Shown: one piece after another, positions 11,964 through 13,298 of the stretch
Position numbering within the stretch: position 1 is the stretch's first letter
How the letters are laid out: each line of letters begins with the position of its first letter
NCBI GenBank assembly: GCA_023417885.1
Contig: JAEZED010000053.1
Location: forward strand, 1-13,298
Direction: 5' to 3'
Source: Planctomycetota bacterium
GTDB taxonomy: Bacteria; Planctomycetota; Phycisphaerae; Tepidisphaerales; Tepidisphaeraceae
DNA: 13,298 bases
Notes under the pieces: model-generated
Told to the model about the DNA's origin: nothing
What the model saw: only the letters and a program-made list of their open reading frames with translations
Database searches by the model: none
Translations under genes and position numbers: made by a program

Positions 11964-13130
11964 TCACACCATCCGCTGCCGGCCTGTCAGCACCTTCTCC
12001 AGCACGTCGTTCAGCGTCTCGCAGACGCGCTCGATCTGCGCCTTGGTGATCATGCTGTAGAACGGCAGGGCGATCGTCCGGTCCGCCACGTACTCGCACA
12101 CCGGCATGCTCCCCGGCGCGTAGCCGAAACGCTCCCGCATGTACGGCTGGACGTGGATCGGCGGAAAGTAGTTGTTGCAGCCGATCCCCCGCATCCGGAG
12201 CAGCCGCATCACCTCGTCGCGATCCCCCGGCTCGAAGAGATCGCACAGCCGCACCACGAAGACGAACCAGCTTGCGTGATCCTCCTCCCCGAGCGTCGGG
12301 AGGATCAGCAGCCGGTTGTCCATCAGGAAGTTCATGTAGGCCATCGCCGCCTCGCGCCGGCCGGCGAGAATCTCCTCCAGCCGATCCACCTGCACGCAAC
12401 CCAGCGCCGCGTGAAGCTCGCTGAGGCGGTAATTGAAGCCCAGGCGGTCGTGCGCGAGCCAGGCCATCCCCTCGCGCCCCTGGTTGCGCAGCGCCCGGCA
12501 GGCGGCGGCGAACTTGTCGTCGTCCGTCACGATCATGCCGCCCTCGCCGGTGGTGATCTGCTTATTCGGGTAGAAGGCGAAGACCCCCGCCCGGCCGAAG
12601 CTGCCCAGCGGGCGCGCCCCGAGTTTTCCGCCGAACCCCTCGCAGGCGTCCTCGATCAGCACCAGTTCGTTGCGCCGGGCGATCTGCTCCAGCCTGTCCA
12701 TGCCCGCCGGATGGCCGAAGGCCTCGACCGCGACGATTGCCTTGGTCTTGCGCGTGATCGCCGCCTCGACGAGGCTCACATCCATGTTCAGCGTCTTGGG
12801 GTCGATGTCGACGAAGACCGGCTTGGCATCTACGAAAAGGGGCGCGTTGGCACTGGCGACGAAGCTGAAGGGGGTCGTGATGACCTCGTCCCCCGGCTTG
12901 ATCCCGGCGGCGACCATGCAGCAATGCAGCCCCGCGGTGCCGCTGGAGACGGCGACGCCGTAGCGCCGGCCGGCGATGCGGGCGCACTTTTCCTCGAATT
13001 CCTCCACCTTCGGCCCGATGGAGAGGGTTCCGCTGGTCAGCACTTCGGTCACCGCGTCGATCTCCCGCTGGGTGATGTCCGGCATGGACAGGGGGATCAT
13101 GTGACTGCGGGCGGGCTTGGCGGAACTCAT
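11964..13130 (-). CDS. DegT/DnrJ/EryC1-family PLP-dependent sugar aminotransferase
   Basis: This complete 388-residue enzyme belongs to the family that aminates keto-sugars linked to nucleotides, for polysaccharide, lipopolysaccharide or glycan synthesis. Seen: IPLSMPDITQREIDAV (12-27), SGTLSIGPKVEEFE (33-46), VSSGTAGLHCCM (61-72, phosphate binding), TTPFSFVASANAPLF (85-99), VFVDIDPKTLNMD (105-117), LIEDACEGFGG (158-168, with Asp161 contacting the PLP nitrogen) and FAFYPNKQITTGEGG (184-198), with Lys190 forming the Schiff base. A C-terminal GIGCNNYFPPIHVQPYM is also typical. No partner (dehydratase, glycosyltransferase) is in the window, so the sugar is unknown. The frame is open to 13202 and beyond, but residues before ATG 13130 are unconserved; ATG 13100 (MIPLSMPD) is an alternative. 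No Shine-Dalgarno sequence precedes either. Confidence 0.93.
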   Translation of the reverse strand: MSSAKPARSHMIPLSMPDITQREIDAVTEVLTSGTLSIGPKVEEFEEKCARIAGRRYGVAVSSGTAGLHCCMVAAGIKPGDEVITTPFSFVASANAPLFVDAKPVFVDIDPKTLNMDVSLVEAAITRKTKAIVAVEAFGHPAGMDRLEQIARRNELVLIEDACEGFGGKLGARPLGSFGRAGVFAFYPNKQITTGEGGMIVTDDDKFAAACRALRNQGREGMAWLAHDRLGFNYRLSELHAALGCVQVDRLEEILAGRREAAMAYMNFLMDNRLLILPTLGEEDHASWFVFVVRLCDLFEPGDRDEVMRLLRMRGIGCNNYFPPIHVQPYMRERFGYAPGSMPVCEYVADRTIALPFYSMITKAQIERVCETLNDVLEKVLTGRQRMV

Positions 13131-13144
13131 GGGCGGTGGAGCGG

Positions 13145-13150
13145 AGGGTA
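13145..13150 (-). promoter_or_regulatory. Possible -10 box of the aminotransferase gene
   Basis: Minus-strand TACCCT ends 14 bases before ATG 13130, giving a leader of about 8 bases. A second candidate, TATGAT at 13203-13198, has a better sequence and would give a leader of about 60 bases including the 13174-13196 hairpin. I cannot decide between them. Confidence 0.3.
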
Positions 13151-13173
13151 GCGCGCGGAGTTTGCAAGGAAAT

Positions 13174-13196
13174 GGACGCCCCGACGTCGGGCGTCC
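13174..13196 (-). terminator. Hairpin upstream of the aminotransferase gene
   Basis: GGACGCC and GGCGTCC with inner CGAC/GTCG form an 11-bp near-palindrome with one bulged C. On the minus strand it follows, by only 2 bases, a TGA (13201-13199) that ends an open frame entering from the right edge, so it may be that gene's terminator; the following ATTTCC is a poor T-tract. It could also be a leader structure of the aminotransferase mRNA. Confidence 0.35.
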
Positions 13197-13198
13197 GA

Positions 13199-13297
13199 TC
13201 ATACCGTTATCGGCCGGGGCGCCGGAGCGCCGTGAACCGGCGGACGCCGCTCGTAGCCGCGGCGACCCGCCGCTGCCCCGAAAACACCGGGTCGGAC
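13199..13297 (-). CDS. Possible C-terminal end of an upstream gene
   Basis: A minus-strand frame is open from the right edge to TGA 13201-13199 and would encode about 32 residues ending in RRGYERRPPVHGAPAPRPITV. The Arg/Pro-rich composition suits a disordered protein tail, and a hairpin follows directly. However, a second minus frame is open here too, and 99 bases of GC-rich DNA are too short to prove coding. The rest of the right edge shows nothing else. Confidence 0.2.
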   Translation of the reverse strand, partial: VRPGVFGAAAGRRGYERRPPVHGAPAPRPITV

Positions 13298-13298
13298 C

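Noticed and set aside
11277..13151. Plus-strand open frame of 624 codons
   Set aside because: It lies antisense to the aminotransferase and coiled-coil genes, whose motifs are clear. Its Arg/His/Pro-rich translation has no recognisable domain; it is a shadow typical of GC-rich DNA.
1..13298. CRISPR arrays, insertion sequences, toxin-antitoxin or defence modules
   Set aside because: No spaced direct repeats, transposase motifs or small paired toxin-antitoxin genes were found; all longer genes have clear or plausible non-defence assignments.

Overview
The window is GC-rich, densely coded bacterial chromosome. It looks like a member of the Planctomycetota, perhaps near the Phycisphaerae. The evidence is a NuoD with planctomycete-style sequence (GPQHPATHTTLRL near the N-terminus), a membrane protein with the CPNCGY...CPECG zinc ribbon common in that phylum, and a short membrane-anchored protein carrying a module that recurs in planctomycetes. 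This is recognition from memory, not a database result.

Layout. Bases 1-404 hold the 3' end of a phage-type major capsid protein (DUF5309/SU10-like), followed by a strong hairpin. Bases 534-1825 hold two co-directional membrane proteins of unknown function with a 4-bp start/stop overlap. On the minus strand follow an SGNH hydrolase (1841-2485) and a lone nuoD (2613-3890), separated by a good intrinsic terminator. Bases 3891-5555 form a chromosome-partition locus: parB (4336-5286) with four perfect parS palindromes, two upstream and two downstream, and no parA in the window. deoC (5556-6257), an exported alpha/beta-hydrolase-like protein (6326-7288), purH (7365-9032) and a DinB-superfamily protein (9049-9519) follow on the plus strand. 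A 122-bp palindromic intergenic element (9563-9684) comes next. The right end carries three minus-strand genes: a CNNM/CorC-type membrane protein (9769-11214), a membrane-anchored coiled-coil protein (11304-11873) and a DegT/DnrJ/EryC1 aminotransferase (11964-13130).

How the genes are expressed. Several genes that begin transcription units have a TAnnnT -10 hexamer ending only 5-9 bases before the start codon and no Shine-Dalgarno sequence, which points to leaderless or nearly leaderless mRNAs (1st membrane protein, SGNH hydrolase, deoC, hydrolase, purH). Genes inside units use other signals: start/stop overlap (1178), AAGGAGA (DinB) or a 10-base match to the 16S 3' end (coiled-coil gene). 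This contrast fixes several start codons here.

The most distinctive locus is parB/parS. ParB retains its ParA-interaction, CTP-binding and HTH motifs. The fourth parS occupies the -35 region of the deoC promoter, so partition and deoC transcription may be physically coupled. No wholly new multi-gene system is evident; the other genes are mostly housekeeping functions and lineage-specific proteins of unknown role.
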